From assembly GCF_037975245.1 (NCBI RefSeq), contig NC_092571.1, forward strand, positions 26,610,564-26,674,563: a stretch of 64,000 nt of DNA. Reading direction: 5' to 3'. Both the position numbers and the translations under genes were made by a program. Shown here in pieces: positions 1 to 12,091 of the stretch. How positions within the stretch are numbered: the stretch's first letter is position 1; every line of letters starts with the position of its first letter. The notes beneath the pieces were generated by a model that worked only from the letters and a program-made list of their open reading frames with translations, was not told the DNA's origin and did no database searches. This DNA is from Apostichopus japonicus. Its lineage: Eukaryota > Echinodermata > Holothuroidea > Aspidochirotida > Stichopodidae.

Positions 1-1610
1 CTTTTTTTCTTAATATGTACACAGTGGCAGGAAACTAACTTTACTAAAATATTCAGTTTTCATAGATTTTATCACCAACATATTTTATCAATGGCGGTTA
101 TAAGAAATCAGAGAGGTGGAAATCTTCAAAACTGAAATCTGATATTTGGTAATATCAAAATGTCTTCGACATGTGGCAAACATGGATGTAGAATGTGTAC
201 ACCTCTCGAATACATTTTGCCTAGACTTTATACCTTTCATTGCCTTTGGCCAACTCACGCGCTCTCCCTGGTCTGTGACCAAAACATACCCACAACTATA
301 TGTTGTTATGATAGAGATACATATACAAAATTGAGAGTAACGTATTTATAATACGCATATCATCTGTAAATGGCGGAGCAAAACAAAATAGGTAAATCTG
401 ATCAATGCTGTTTACCAAAAGTAAAAAAAAACTCTTAGCAAGGTACGTATTGATTAAATTTCCAATTGCTAGTTATGGCCTTTATCTATAATGAACAGAC
501 GGTTTACTCGTGAAGTCATTTATGTTTAAGACTTCATATGGCAAGATACCGAGCATGAATAAGGCATTACTGAGTGTGAATAAAAACGTACGGTGAATTA
601 CGAGTACCGTATGGTTATCAATGCTTTCTCTGAATACAGATAAAAGTGACAACTTACTATTTAATAATGAGATGCATATATGTTATCATGTTTTGATGCA
701 ACATATTTTGTTTATTTTCGATTTCCTTCCCAGAAATATCCAAATCCCATACAGCAAACAAAAGATGATAGATATAATCCTTACAAAATTTAGAAATAAA
801 AAAGTTGAGCCAGGTCACTTTAAGCACACTAATGTAAAGATATTCATGTTTAAAAAAATCACTGTTATTTTTTTCGCTGGGCTAGGTCAAAATTTATTAT
901 AGTTTTAAATGTTCACCAACGTTTTTTGATGTTTGTGAAATCTGTATATCTTCGACCTGCATCCTCATATAGATATCGTCATGCTGCATCAAATTATCTA
1001 TCCATTGTACCATCATAGTATCGCAGATTAGACTATGTCAACCAAATTAACAAATCGCCCTCTACTTGAGAAAACCATTCAGTGTAGAGCGCCGAAAACA
1101 CAATAAAGTTACGCACATTTAGTAACCAACACAGTACTTCCAACATCGTCTGTAGCTCAAAACTTACATACCCCCAATGTTCATTTGATAGAGGTACCAG
1201 CAACACTTTTAATTATGAATTTCTAGACTAAGGCACTCTATAAAGAATTTTCTGTACATCAACATCAAAGAAATTATAACCTTGTATAACTGTCATACTG
1301 TTTGCTTTTTCTGTTCTTTCACAGATTTGTTTGCTACCTCTCGTTCAGGTAATGTCGAAATTACTTTTTTTCTTAATATGTACACAAAAGCAGTAAACTA
1401 AGTTTTCCAAAAAAGTTAGTTTTGCCATTAATATAGATCTTGTCACCTTCACATTTTATCAATGGCGGTTATAAGAAATCAGAGAGATGGAAATCTTCAA
1501 AACTGAAATCTGATATTTGATAATATCCAAAGAGTCTTCTACATTTGCAAAACATGGATGTATTCTCGTAGAATGTAAGCAACTATATCATACATTTCGC
1601 CTACACTTCA
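1..1610 (+). repeat. Near-identical segmental duplication, copy 1
   Basis: This segment matches 6502-8110 almost base for base at an offset of 6501 bp. The few differences seen include ACGGTTTACTCG against ACGGTTTGCTCG. Beyond 1610 this copy continues into a TTGCCTTTGGC block, whereas the other copy switches to sequence matching 3430-3840. The switch suggests recent unequal crossing-over or gene conversion. Confidence 0.9.
1325..1348 (+). CDS. Putative 24-nt microexon (ICLLPLVQ)
   Basis: A pyrimidine-rich tract ending TTCTTTCACAG precedes 24 nt, which are followed by GTAATGTCG. The block reads ICLLPLVQ in phase 0. The same arrangement recurs at 3156-3179 and 7826-7849 with the same peptide, at 3712-3735 as ICLLLLVQ, and at 6463-6486 and 8382-8405 as ICLLLLVL. 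Splice signals are intact in all six. No signal peptide or start exon for this gene lies in the window, and expression is not shown, so the coding status is inferred. Confidence 0.45.
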
Positions 1611-1668
1611 CACCTTTTTATTGCCTTTGGCAAAGTCATATTGTTTGGTTTCTGTTTTTCGTTCACAG

Positions 1669-1755
1669 CATGGTATGGAACATCTCCCTCAGTTAAATCC
1701 GAAATCACAGAGATATTTTCGTTCACAGTCTGCAACTGAGTATGATTTCGCTAAG
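1669..1755 (+). CDS. Putative composite exon, 87 nt
   Basis: TTCGTTCACAG precedes this block and GTAATGCCG follows it. It reads through for 29 codons: HGMEHLPQ, then a 36-nt linker (LNPKSQRYFRSQ), then SATEYDFAK. The first 24 nt align with the ICLLPLVQ microexon of neighbouring units. The donor that should follow them has changed from GTAA to TTAA. The linker ends in TTTTCGTTCACAG, an old acceptor. The exon therefore looks like two microexons joined by a former 36-nt mini-intron. Coding status is inferred from the reading frame and splice sites. Confidence 0.4.
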
Positions 1756-4700
1756 GTAATGCCGAAATTGTTGTATCTTTTAATTTGTACACAGTGGCAG
1801 GGAACTAACTTTACAATAATATTCAGTTTTCCTATTAATATAGATTTTATCACCAACACATTTTATCAATGGCGGTTATAAGAAATCAGAGAGGTGGAAA
1901 TCTTCAAAACTGAAATCTGATATTTGGTAATATCAAAATGTCTTCGACATAGGGCAAACATGGATGTAGAATGTGTACACCTCTCGAATACATTTCGTCT
2001 AGACTTTATACCTTTCATTGCCTTTGGCCAACTCACGTGCTCTCCCTGGTCTGTGACCTAAACATACTCACAACTATACATGTCTCAAAGTCTATAAGAC
2101 AATCTCGACTGAATCTTTCGACTACAACAATGTTGTTATGATAGAGATTCATATACAAAATTGGGAGTAACGTATTTATAATACGCATATCATCTGTAAA
2201 TGGCGGAACAAAACAAAATACTTAGGTAAATCTGATCAATGCTGTTTACCAAAAGAAAAAATAGTCTTTGGAAGGTACGTATTGATTTAATTTCCAATTG
2301 CTAGTAATGGCCTTTATCAATAATGAACAGACGGTTTGCTCGTGTAGTCATTTATGTTTAAGACTTCATATGGCAAGATACCGAGCATGAATAAAGCATT
2401 ACTGAGTGTGAATAAAAACTTACGGTGAATTACGAGTACAGTACAGTTATCAATGCTTTCTCTGGATACAGATAAAAGTGACAACTTACTATTTAATAAT
2501 GAGATGCATATATGTTATCATGTTTTGATGCAACATATTTTGTTTATTTTCGATTTCCTTCCCAGATATACCCAAATCCCATACAGCAAACAAAAGATGA
2601 TAGATATAATCCTTACACAATTTAGAAATAAAAAAGTTGAGCCAGGTCACTTTAAGCACACTAATGTAAAGATATTCATGTTTAAAAAAATCACTGTTAT
2701 TTTTTCGCTGGGCTAGGTCAAAATTTATTATAGTTTTAAATGTTCACCAACGTTTTTTGGTGTTTGTGAAATCTGTATATCTTCGACCTGCATCCTCATA
2801 TAGATATCGTCATGTTGCATCAAATTATCTATCCATTGCACCATCATAGTATCGCAGATTAGACTATGTCAACCAAATTAACAAATCGCCCTCTACTTGA
2901 GAAAACCATTCAGTGTAGAGCGCCGAAAACACAATAAAGTTACGCACATTTAGTAACCAACACAGTACTTCCAACATCGTCTGTAGATAAAAACCTGTAT
3001 ACCCCCAAATGTTCATTTGATAGAGGTACCAGCAACACTTTTAATTATGAATTTCTAGACTAAGGCACTCTATAAAGAATTTTCTGTCATCAACATCAAA
3101 GAAATTATAACCTTGTATAACTGTCATACTGTTTGCTTTTTCTGTTCTTTCACAGATTTGTTTGCTACCTCTCGTTCAGGTAATGTCGAAATTACTTTTT
3201 CTCTTCATATGTACACAGTGGCAGGGAACTAAGTATTCCAAAATATTTATTTTTGCCATAAATATAGATCTTGTCACCTTCACATTTTATCAATGGCGGT
3301 TATAAGAAATCAGAGAGATGGAAATCTTCAAAACTGAAATTTGATATTTGATAGTATCCAAAGAGTCTTCTACATTTGGAAAACATGGATGTATTTTCGT
3401 AGAATGTAAGCAACTATATCATAGATTTCGCCTACACTTCATACCGTTTTATCTGAGAAAACCATTCAGTGTAGAGCGCCGAAAACACAATAAAGTTACG
3501 CACATTTAGTAACCAACATAGTACTTCCAACATCGTCTGTAGCTCAAAACCTGCATACCCCCAATGTTCATTTGATAGAGGTACCAGCAACAATTTTAAT
3601 TATGAATTTCTAGACTAAGTCACTCTATAAAGAATTTTCTGTACATCAACATCAAAGAAATTATAAACCTGTTTAACTGTCAGATTGTTTGCTTTCTTTG
3701 TTCGTTCACAGATTTGTTTGCTACTTCTCGTTCAGGTAATGTCGAAGTTACTTTTTCTCTTCATATGTACACAGTGGCAGGGAACTAAGTTTTCAAAAAC
3801 ATTTAGTTTTGCTATTAATATAGATCTCGTCACCTTAACATTTTTATCAATGACGGTTATAAGAAATCAGAGAGGTGGAAATCTTCAAAACTGAAATCTG
3901 ATATTGGTAATATCCAAATGTCTTCTACATTTGGCAAACATTGATATAGAATGTGTGCAAGGCTATCAAATACATCCGCCTGGACTTTATACCTTTCAAT
4001 GACTTTGGCCAAATCATGTGATCTCCCTGGTTCGTGACCGAAACATACTCTCAACTATACTTGGAATCTCTAAGTCTATAAGACAATATTCGACTCAACC
4101 TGAGGACTTTTAAAATATTACTATGATAGATATACATATACATAATAGAGAGTAACGCATTTCTAAGACGCATAGCACATGTAAATGACGGAACAAAACA
4201 AAATAGGTAAATGTGTTAATTGCTGTTTACATATAAAAGGCTCTTTGGATAGTGCGTATGTAGTTAATTTCCAATTGCTATTTATGACCTTTATCAATAA
4301 TGAACAGGCGGTTTGCTCGTTAAGTCATTTATGCTTGAGACTTCATATTTTGTTTATTTTCGAGGTAATTCCCCCCTAATCACCAAAATCGCATTCAGCT
4401 AACAAATTCTGATAAATTGAATCGTTATACTCTCTACAAAAAATGTTAAGCTAGGGCATTTCTAGTAAACTACAGCATATATATTTATGCTTAAAAAAAG
4501 CAATCATACTAATTTATCTGCAAAACTAGGTCAACAATTGTTATTGTTTCAAATTTTCACCCAATTTTTGCTGTTGTGTTTGTGAAAATCCGGAAATCTT
4601 CGAACTGCAACCTCAGCTACATACCGTCATGCCGTTCGCAAATTATCTATCCATTGTACCATGATAGTATCGCAGATTAGACTATGTCAGAGTAATTAAC

Positions 4701-4981
4701 AAATCTCCATCTTTTGGAGAAAACCATTCAGTGTAGAGCGCCGTAAACACAATGAAGTTACATATATATTGTACCCAACGCCCAGAACTTCCCATATTGT
4801 CTGTAGCTCAAATTCTCTATACTCCAAATGTTCATTTGATAGAGTTATCAGCACACGTTATGATCATGATTTTCTAATTCTAAACAAAGTCACTCCTATC
4901 TATATTTTCAGTACATCAACATCAAAGACACTTTTACCTTGTCCAACTGTCATATTGTTTGTTTTCTCTTTTCGTTCACAG

Positions 4982-5059
4982 CATTATATGGAATATCTCC
5001 ATCGGGTAAAACCGAAATCAGAGAGATATTTTCGTTCACAGTCTGCAACTGAGTATTGG
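4982..5059 (+). CDS. Putative composite exon, 78 nt
   Basis: This is the homologue of 1669-1755. TTCGTTCACAG precedes HYMEYLHR (24 nt), a 36-nt linker and SATEYW (18 nt), and GTAATGCCG follows. Here a GTAAAA donor remains after the first 24 nt, so it could be two microexons or a single 26-codon exon. An intron of 36 nt would be unusually short, which favours one exon. The final block has 18 nt here against 27 nt in the other copy, a difference of three codons that keeps the frame. Confidence 0.4.
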
Positions 5060-6501
5060 GTAATGCCGAATTGTTGAATCTCTTAATATGTACACAGTGG
5101 CAGAGACCTATGTTTGCAATAATATTCAGTTTTCCTATTAATATAGATTTTGTCACCATCACATTTTATCAATGGCAGTTGTAAGAAATCAGAGAGGTGG
5201 AAATCTTCAAAACTGAGATCTGATATTTGGTAATATCAAAATGTCTTCGACATATGGCAACATGGATGTAGAATGTGTACACCTATCGAATACATTTCGC
5301 CTAGACTTTATACCTTTCATTGCCTTTGGCCATCTCACGTGCTCTCCCTGGTCTGTAACCAAAACATACTCACAACTATACATGTCTCAAAGTCTATAAG
5401 ACAATCTCGACTGAATCTTTCGACTACAACAATGTTGTTATGATAGAGATTCATATACAAAATTGGGAGTAACGTATTTATAATACGCATATCATCTGTA
5501 AATGGCGGAACAAAACAAAATACTTAGGTAAATCTGATCAATGCTGTTTACCAAAAGAAAAAATAGTCTTTGGAAGGTACGTATTGATTTAATTTCCAAT
5601 TGCTAGTAATGGCCTTTATCAATAATGAACAGACGGTTTGCTCGTGTAGTCATTTATGTTTAAGACTTCATATGGCAAGATACCGAGCAGGAATAAAGCA
5701 TTACTGAGTGTGAATAAAAAGTTATGGTGAATTACGAGTACAGTATAGTTATCAATGTATTTTCTGAGAACAGATAAGAGTGACATAATACTATTTAATG
5801 ATGAGATGTATATATGTTATCATGTTTTGATGCAATATATATATATTTTTGCGATTTCATTCCCAGAAATATCCAAATCCCATACTTCAAACAAAATCTT
5901 ATTGATTATATTGTTATACTTTTTAAAAATAAAGCAATTTAGCCAGGTCACTTTTAGCACACTTAAGTAATGATATATAATTTTTTAAGAATCACTGTTT
6001 TTTTTTATTGCAAGACTAGGTCAAAGTTGTTATTGTTTTAAATTTTCACACAATTTTGTCTGTGTTTGTAAAAATCTGTAAATCTCAAACCAGCAACCTC
6101 ATATACATATCGTCATGTTGTTTTCAAATTGTCTTTTCTTTGAACCATCATAGTATCGCAGATTAGACTATGTCAAACTAATTAACAACTCGCCCTCTAT
6201 TGGAGAAAACCATTCAGTGTAGAGCGCCGAATACACAATTAAGTTACGTACATTTAGTAATTAACCAACACAGTACTTCCCAGACGTGTGTAGCACAAAA
6301 CCTGTATACCTCAATGTTCATTTATAAGAGGTACCGGAAACACTTTATGATCACGATTATGATGACTAAGTTACTCTAAAAATAATTTTCTGTACATCAA
6401 CATCAGAGAAATTATAACCTTGTATAACTGTCATATTGTTTGCTCTCTTTTTTCGTTCACAGATTTGTTTGCTACTTCTCGTTCTGGTAATGTCGAAATT
6501 A

Positions 6502-8110
6502 CTTGTTTTCTTAATATGTACACAGTGGCAGGGAACTAACTTTACTAAAATATTCAGTTTTCATAGATTTTATCACCAACATATTTTATCAATGGCGGTT
6601 ATAAGAAATCAGAGAGGTGGAAATCTTCAAAACTGAAATCTGATATTTGGTAATATCAAAATGTCTTCGACATGTGGCAAACATGGATGTAGAATGTGTA
6701 CACCTCTCGAATACATTTTGCCTAGACTTTATACCTTTCATTGCCTTTGGCCAACTCACGCGCTCTCCCTGGTCTGTGACCAAAACATACCCACAACTAT
6801 ATGTTGTTATGATAGAGATACATATACAAAATTGAGAGTAACGTATTTATAATACGCATATCATCTGTAAATGGCGGAGCAAAACAAAATAGGTAAATCT
6901 GATCAATGCTGTTTACCAAAAGTAAAAAAAAACTCTTAGCAAGGTACGTATTGATTAAATTTCCAATTGCTAGTTATGGCCTTTATCTATAATGAACAGA
7001 CGGTTTGCTCGTGAAGTCATTTATGTTTAAGACTTCATATGGCAAGATACCGAGCATGAATAAGGCATTACTGAGTGTGAATAAAAACGTACGGTGAATT
7101 ACGAGTACCGTATGGTTATCAATGCTTTCTCTGAATACAGATAAAAGTGACAACTTACTATTTAATAATGAGATGCATATATGTTATCATGTTTTGATGC
7201 AACATATTTTGTTTATTTTCGATTTCCTTCCCAGAAATATCCAAATCCCATACAGCAAACAAAAGATGATAGATATAATCCTTACAAAATTTAGAAATAA
7301 AAAAGTTGAGCCAGGTCACTTTAAGCACACTAATGTAAAGATATTCATGTTTAAAAAAATCACTGTTATTTTTTTCGCTGGGCTAGGTCAAAATTTATTA
7401 TAGTTTTAAATGTTCACCAACGTTTTTTGATGTTTGTGAAATCTGTATATCTTCGACCTGCATCCTCATATAGATATCGTCATGCTGCATCAAATTATCT
7501 ATCCATTGTACCATCATAGTATCGCAGATTAGACTATGTCAACCAAATTAACAAATCGCCCTCTACTTGAGAAAACCATTCAGTGTAGAGCGCCGAAAAC
7601 ACAATAAAGTTACGCACATTTAGTAACCAACACAGTACTTCCAACATCGTCTGTAGCTCAAAACTTACATACCCCCAATGTTCATTTGATAGAGGTACCA
7701 GCAACACTTTTAATTATGAATTTCTAGACTAAGGCACTCTATAAAGAATTTTCTGTACATCAACATCAAAGAAATTATAACCTTGTATAACTGTCATACT
7801 GTTTGCTTTTTCTGTTCTTTCACAGATTTGTTTGCTACCTCTCGTTCAGGTAATGTCGAAATTACTTTTTTTCTTAATATGTACACAAAAGCAGTAAACT
7901 AAGTTTTCCAAAAAAGTTAGTTTTGCCATTAATATAGATCTTGTCACCTTCACATTTTATCAATGGCGGTTATAAGAAATCAGAGAGATGGAAATCTTCA
8001 AAACTGAAATCTGATATTTGATAATATCCAAAGAGTCTTCTACATTTGGAAAACATGGATGTATTCTCGTAGAATGTAAGCAACTATATCATAGATTTCG
8101 CCTACACTTC
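6502..8110 (+). repeat. Near-identical segmental duplication, copy 2
   Basis: This is the partner of 1-1610. After 8110 the sequence follows a different unit, with 8125-8480 resembling 3440-3800. This copy is therefore a recombinant of two neighbouring unit types rather than a simple tandem repeat. Confidence 0.9.
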
Positions 8111-8530
8111 ATACCTTTTTATCTGAGAAAACCATTCAGTGTAGAGCGCCGAAAACACAATAAAGTTACGCACATTTAGTAACCAACACGGTACTTCCCA
8201 CATCGTCTGTAGCTCAAAACCTGCATACCCCCAATGTTCATTTGATAGAGGTACCAGCAACACTTTTAATTATGAATTTCTAGACTAAGTCACTCTATAA
8301 AGAATATTCTGTACATCAACATCAAAGAAATTATAAACCTGTTTAACTGTCAGATTGTTTGCTTTCTTTGTTCGTTCACAGATTTGTTTGCTACTTCTCG
8401 TTCTGGTAATGTCGAAATTACTTTTTCTCTTCATATGTACACAGTGGCAGGGAACTAAGTTTTCAAAAACATTTAGTTTTGTGTCATTACTATAGATCTC
8501 TTCACCTTCACATTTTATCAATGGCGATTA

Positions 8531-10140
8531 TAATACTTTATACATTTCATTGCTAACATATGAGAATAAAATGTTGTTCTGATCCTTTTGGTACATTTCG
8601 TTTATCACACTTGAGCCAGATTTTTACTCTCATGCCATTTTATGACGTGCTTTCTGGAAGTCGGCATCGTTAACATTTGTGCATTGTTTCCCAATGCAAT
8701 AGCCTCGTTAAAGTTGCGAGCCCTCACGAGGGTTAGACTGTCTTAGCAAATATTCTTTCCTGCTTGTTACGGTATACAGAATATACAGAATATTACTAAA
8801 TATAACAGTTTCTAACGGTAACATAGTATTGTTAAAATGAACAAATAAACTAAACGAACCCTGAATTGTGTTCAAAGTTGAAAGTATAGTCTACCATAGC
8901 CGGTGATGACAGAAAAAAAAACGACTCTGCCTTCGTGTGTGTGTGCTCTTGATTAGCAGGACTTCTGAGCCCAGTACAGTGTGTTGCGTAGCTAAAGAGC
9001 AAAAATAAATCAGATGAAACGTCAAAACTATGCATTATTTATTACAAATCAATCCATATAGCCTATTCACACACACAAGAGCTCTACTTCATACGCGGAA
9101 ATCCAGCAATTCAACTACAAGTTTAAGGAGCTCATTCATTTTTTCAACTTGGGTGTCACAAGTTCAAATACATGGTCTATGAACTTCGTAGTAATTTCTA
9201 GTAGTGCGAAATACGCTGCATTCGTACATAATAATTTGAAATGTACTTTCGGCACATTTGAAATAATCTCAGAAAGTTCAAGTTGTCAAAGACACTTTGA
9301 ACCTCACATGTACAATTGTGTCACTTTCAGTAGATGTAACAAAAAATAGATTCTTAAACAATCATGTAAACATTGTATAAGGCATAAGTATGTATAAAAG
9401 CCTGTGCAACTGGTTCATTACACATAAATCAGGCAAGTGAAATTCAGATACTCTAAGAAATAGCGAGGGCAGACAAAACACGTTCACAAATGGTTTTCAA
9501 GTACCTGTAACAACTATGATCCACATAGCTGCAGCTCTTGATTCACGAACACTCTAGCATGCATCAAATGGCGTTGTACAAAATACTTCGATATTTCCTT
9601 ACAGTGAATCACACGTTTAGAATTTCAACACAATAAATGAGCAAACTTGATATGAACCCGATAACAAGTCAATCACCATGCAGATTGCCCATAATGTTAT
9701 TATTTAAAATAAATGTTCTACCTCGATAGACAGCCCGAGGGCCTATTGAAGCAATTTCACGATGAGGTTGTAACTTTATCAGATGTGTATGAGGCTATTC
9801 TAATTCTGGTGGGGGTGGGTAGGGCGAAGAAATGTAACGACAAGAGGGGGGAGGGGGGAAGCGTCGGGTATAGGGATGCGAAGTTTTATATGAGATATTT
9901 GTTGGTCCTCCTAGCAATTTGTTTGCATAAAATATTACAAAGAATAGTAATTCTAAAATGCTTTGAAATGTAAGTATTACTTGGACGTGATGGGGTTATA
10001 AGCCATCTTTACTTTGTCGTAAAAAATTGCAAGCGCAAGACGTGCATCTTAAAAAGGTTTTGGCTAGTTCTAAAGTGTTGTAGTTCAGAATTATTATTAC
10101 CAAACTTGTGTGTGCGTGTGTGTGTGTGGGGGGGGGGGGG
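8531..10140. other. Stretch without a recognised gene
   Basis: Unique-looking AT-rich DNA after the array. It holds a short inverted repeat (AGCCCTC AC GAGGG near 8719), a guanine-rich stretch near 9810-9870 and a TG tract at 10108-10128 running into a G run to 10141. No exon with convincing splice signals and no known protein was seen. ORFs of 60-86 codons here have no recognisable content. Confidence 0.6.
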
Positions 10141-10705
10141 GCTAACTGGTAAGAATGAAACGATATTAACAGAAAAATCAGTAGATTATTACAAACAAGG
10201 ATGAACGGGCAATTATGATAAAGTGTCAAATTGTTTTTAACGACCACAAAATGGCATATATATGTCTAGAACTTGACGAAGAATATGCTACTCGATATTC
10301 AATATATATAATTTATAAATAAAGTGTAAATGTTATTGCCCTTTCAACCACGACATGTTACAATTAATTTATGTATGGCCTCCCCCCCCCCCCAAAAAAA
10401 AAAAAACATCTAAAGCAGTAAGAGGAACGCAAATGAAGGTAAGAGAAGCGAATATCTTTGGGTCATATGTTTAGTTCATCATTTCGCTGTTTAAATGTTC
10501 GAACACCTTGAATAAGAAAGGAATGACCTAACCATGTTAAAGGTTAAATTCACGGATAACCTCTGAATAATTGATGATGGACAATTTTGTTTCATATTTA
10601 TTCCTAAGAAATTGTATGCGTGTATTATTTATACGTTATCGCATATGCTCGTATTTATGCATGAAATTACCAGCAAATGTATTTTTCTTTAAGGGTCTTA
10701 TACAG

Positions 10706-10726
10706 TTCGAGGAAAACCAGAAACAG
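10706..10726 (+). CDS. Putative 21-nt microexon (FEENQKQ)
   Basis: It is preceded by TCTTATACAG and followed by GTAAGAATG. It reads FEENQKQ in phase 0, one seven-residue unit with a hydrophobic residue first, as in a coiled-coil heptad. The tract TTTTTCTTTAAGGG just upstream may supply the pyrimidines. Function is unknown and the reading is an inference from splice signals and similarity to the copies at 10998 and 11797. Confidence 0.45.
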
Positions 10727-10997
10727 GTAAGAATGAAAAGATGGCAATATTTATTTACAATGAGGAAGAAAAAGTATATCTAGTATTAAGATTTCATCTT
10801 TAATTGAGATAGACCGAATCAATCTAGAAGGTTAACTACTTACTGGCATAATATTTAAAACCTGGGTGAGTGACAAATCCTTTATATTTTCAGGCAGAAA
10901 TAGTACATGTGTACTATCAATATGTTATTCCACATGCTACTAATTATCAACGAGAAAATAATAAATATATCTTTTTTCTTATTTCCTTCGTGTATAG

Positions 10998-11018
10998 TTG
11001 GAGGAATCGACATGGCAG
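10998..11018 (+). CDS. Putative 21-nt microexon (LEESTWQ)
   Basis: An acceptor (TTCCTTCGTGTATAG) precedes 21 nt encoding LEESTWQ, and GTAAGAATG follows. It has the same length and phase as the 10706 copy and the same pattern of Leu/Phe first, Glu second and third, Gln last. Confidence 0.45.
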
Positions 11019-11291
11019 GTAAGAATGAATGGGAAGTAGTAAAAACATCATAAAAAGCATTTTTTATATATTTTAAACGAGGTAACTCTTATATCTAGAA
11101 TTCAGATATAGATGAAACATAACATAATAAAGTGGTATATTTAGTGATAGTTTTGAATTAGGTATCAGTTACCAAACCCTATCACTCTATGTAAATTTAT
11201 TTACCATATTTATCCACTACATATTACTTTTTATTTTGAATAATAATAAATAAATATGAAAAGTAAATAATTAAATAAAAATGTAATGCAA

Positions 11292-11312
11292 TTAAAAGAA
11301 AATCAGATGCAG
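11292..11312 (+). pseudogene. Decayed 21-nt microexon (LKENQMQ)
   Basis: The block reads LKENQMQ and a GTACAG donor follows. The base triplet before it is CAA where the copy at 11797 has CAG, so the acceptor is lost. It aligns with 11797-11817 and, more distantly, with 10419-10438. Confidence 0.4.
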
Positions 11313-11796
11313 GTACAGAAACGAATATCTTCGGATCATATGTTAAATACAGCATTTATTTCGCTGTTTAAAATACCCAACACCTTGAATTTAGGTAATA
11401 CTGATATATCAAATACAAATTTTTGTACAGTATAGCTTTTGAATAGTTGATGGATGACAAATATTTATCAACTTTTTCTGAGGGAATCGTATGCGAAATA
11501 TATCAATATTTCATCGCAGAAGCTACTTATTTATGTCTATGAAATTCTAAGTGAACACCCCTTTTTTATATTCCTGTCGGATACATATAGAGGAAAACAT
11601 AACCTGGTTAGAATGAACCGATTTTCTCAGAATAATCGATAATTATTACCAACGATAATGAACGGACAATCATGATAAAATGGCAATATTTATTTTAACG
11701 AGTACAAAAGAACTGTCATCTTGAAGTTTCCTCATAATATACTACCCTTTATCTATGAATAATAAGAAGGTATATTTTAACTTCTATATGATGCAG

Positions 11797-11817
11797 TTAC
11801 AGGAAAAAGAAAATCAG
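11797..11817 (+). CDS. Putative 21-nt microexon (LQEKENQ)
   Basis: CTATATGATGCAG precedes it and GTAATGAAA follows. It reads LQEKENQ in phase 0. The next exon, at 12051, starts after a nearly identical acceptor (CTATCTAATGCAG) and begins with the related heptad LQENLFD, so the two come from the same duplication series. Confidence 0.5.
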
Positions 11818-12050
11818 GTAATGAAAACAAATATTTGTGAATCATGTGTAAAGTACAGCATGTATTTCGCTGATTACAAAAACCCAACATCTTGAATTTA
11901 GATAGAACAGGCCAATCAATTGAAGAGTTGTCTACTTTATGATACTTTTATGTAACAATGACATCAGTGAATGCCTTTTATTTCCACGATATGCTTTTCT
12001 TTAAGTATAAAAATGTAGCAATACCTTTTCCTTGTTTCTATCTAATGCAG

Positions 12051-12091
12051 TTACAGGAAAATCTATTTGATCTAATTAACTTTGGTGCTAC
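12051..12091 (+). pseudogene. Terminal exon of microexon gene, 5' part, split by an LTR element
   Basis: After TTTCTATCTAATGCAG the exon starts with LQENLFD and stays open for 41 nt to the retroelement insertion at 12092. The continuation is at 18224-18281. Counting the duplicated CTAC once, the two parts form 99 nt: 32 codons and a TAA. The end is strongly leucine-rich with a few Arg/Lys. The open frame exactly across the insertion supports a real exon that is disrupted in this haplotype. Confidence 0.5.

Larger units (their letters stand above)
1..8530 (+). repeat. Mosaic tandem array of microexon-bearing repeat units
   Basis: Diverged units recur through the whole block. Landmarks include ATGGCGGTTATAAGAAATC near 91, 1461, 1870, 3294, 5170, 6592 and 7963, and ATTCAGTGTAGAGCGCC near 1079, 2911, 3463, 4727, 6210, 7580 and 8131. 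Units also share an intron-like end (TGTTTGCTTT...TTCACAG), a block of 18-27 nt, then GTAATGTCG or GTAATGCCG. The small blocks lie at 1325-1348, 1669-1692, 1729-1755, 3156-3179, 3712-3735, 4982-5005, 5042-5059, 6463-6486, 7826-7849 and 8382-8405. All are multiples of three. The spacing is irregular (about 344, 556, 1270, 1480 and 1830 bp), which indicates repeated unequal exchange. Short ORFs inside the units recur only because the DNA is duplicated. The array begins before the window and ends about 8530, where the sequence becomes unique. Confidence 0.85.
10140..12091 (+). repeat. Array of duplicated units with 21-nt heptad microexons
   Basis: Two alternating unit types are present. Type one has donor GTAAGAATGA or a variant and is seen near 10149, 10727, 11019 and 11607. 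Type two has donor context followed by ACGAATATC or ACAAATATT and is seen near 10439, 11313 and 11818. Segments near 10430-10790 and 11305-11680 align at an offset of about 875-880 bp. Several copies are degenerate: the exon near 10149 is replaced by a TG/G tract, the one at 10419-10438 has 20 nt, that at 11292 has acceptor CAA, and that near 11591 has lost frame and donor. This reads as a birth-and-death process among tiny exons. Confidence 0.65.

Noticed and set aside
88-282. Minus-strand 64-codon ORF repeated identically at 6589-6783, with overlapping plus-strand ORFs
   Set aside because: The repetition follows from the DNA duplication; the ORF lies in intron-like sequence, is broken in the more diverged units and has no known motif.
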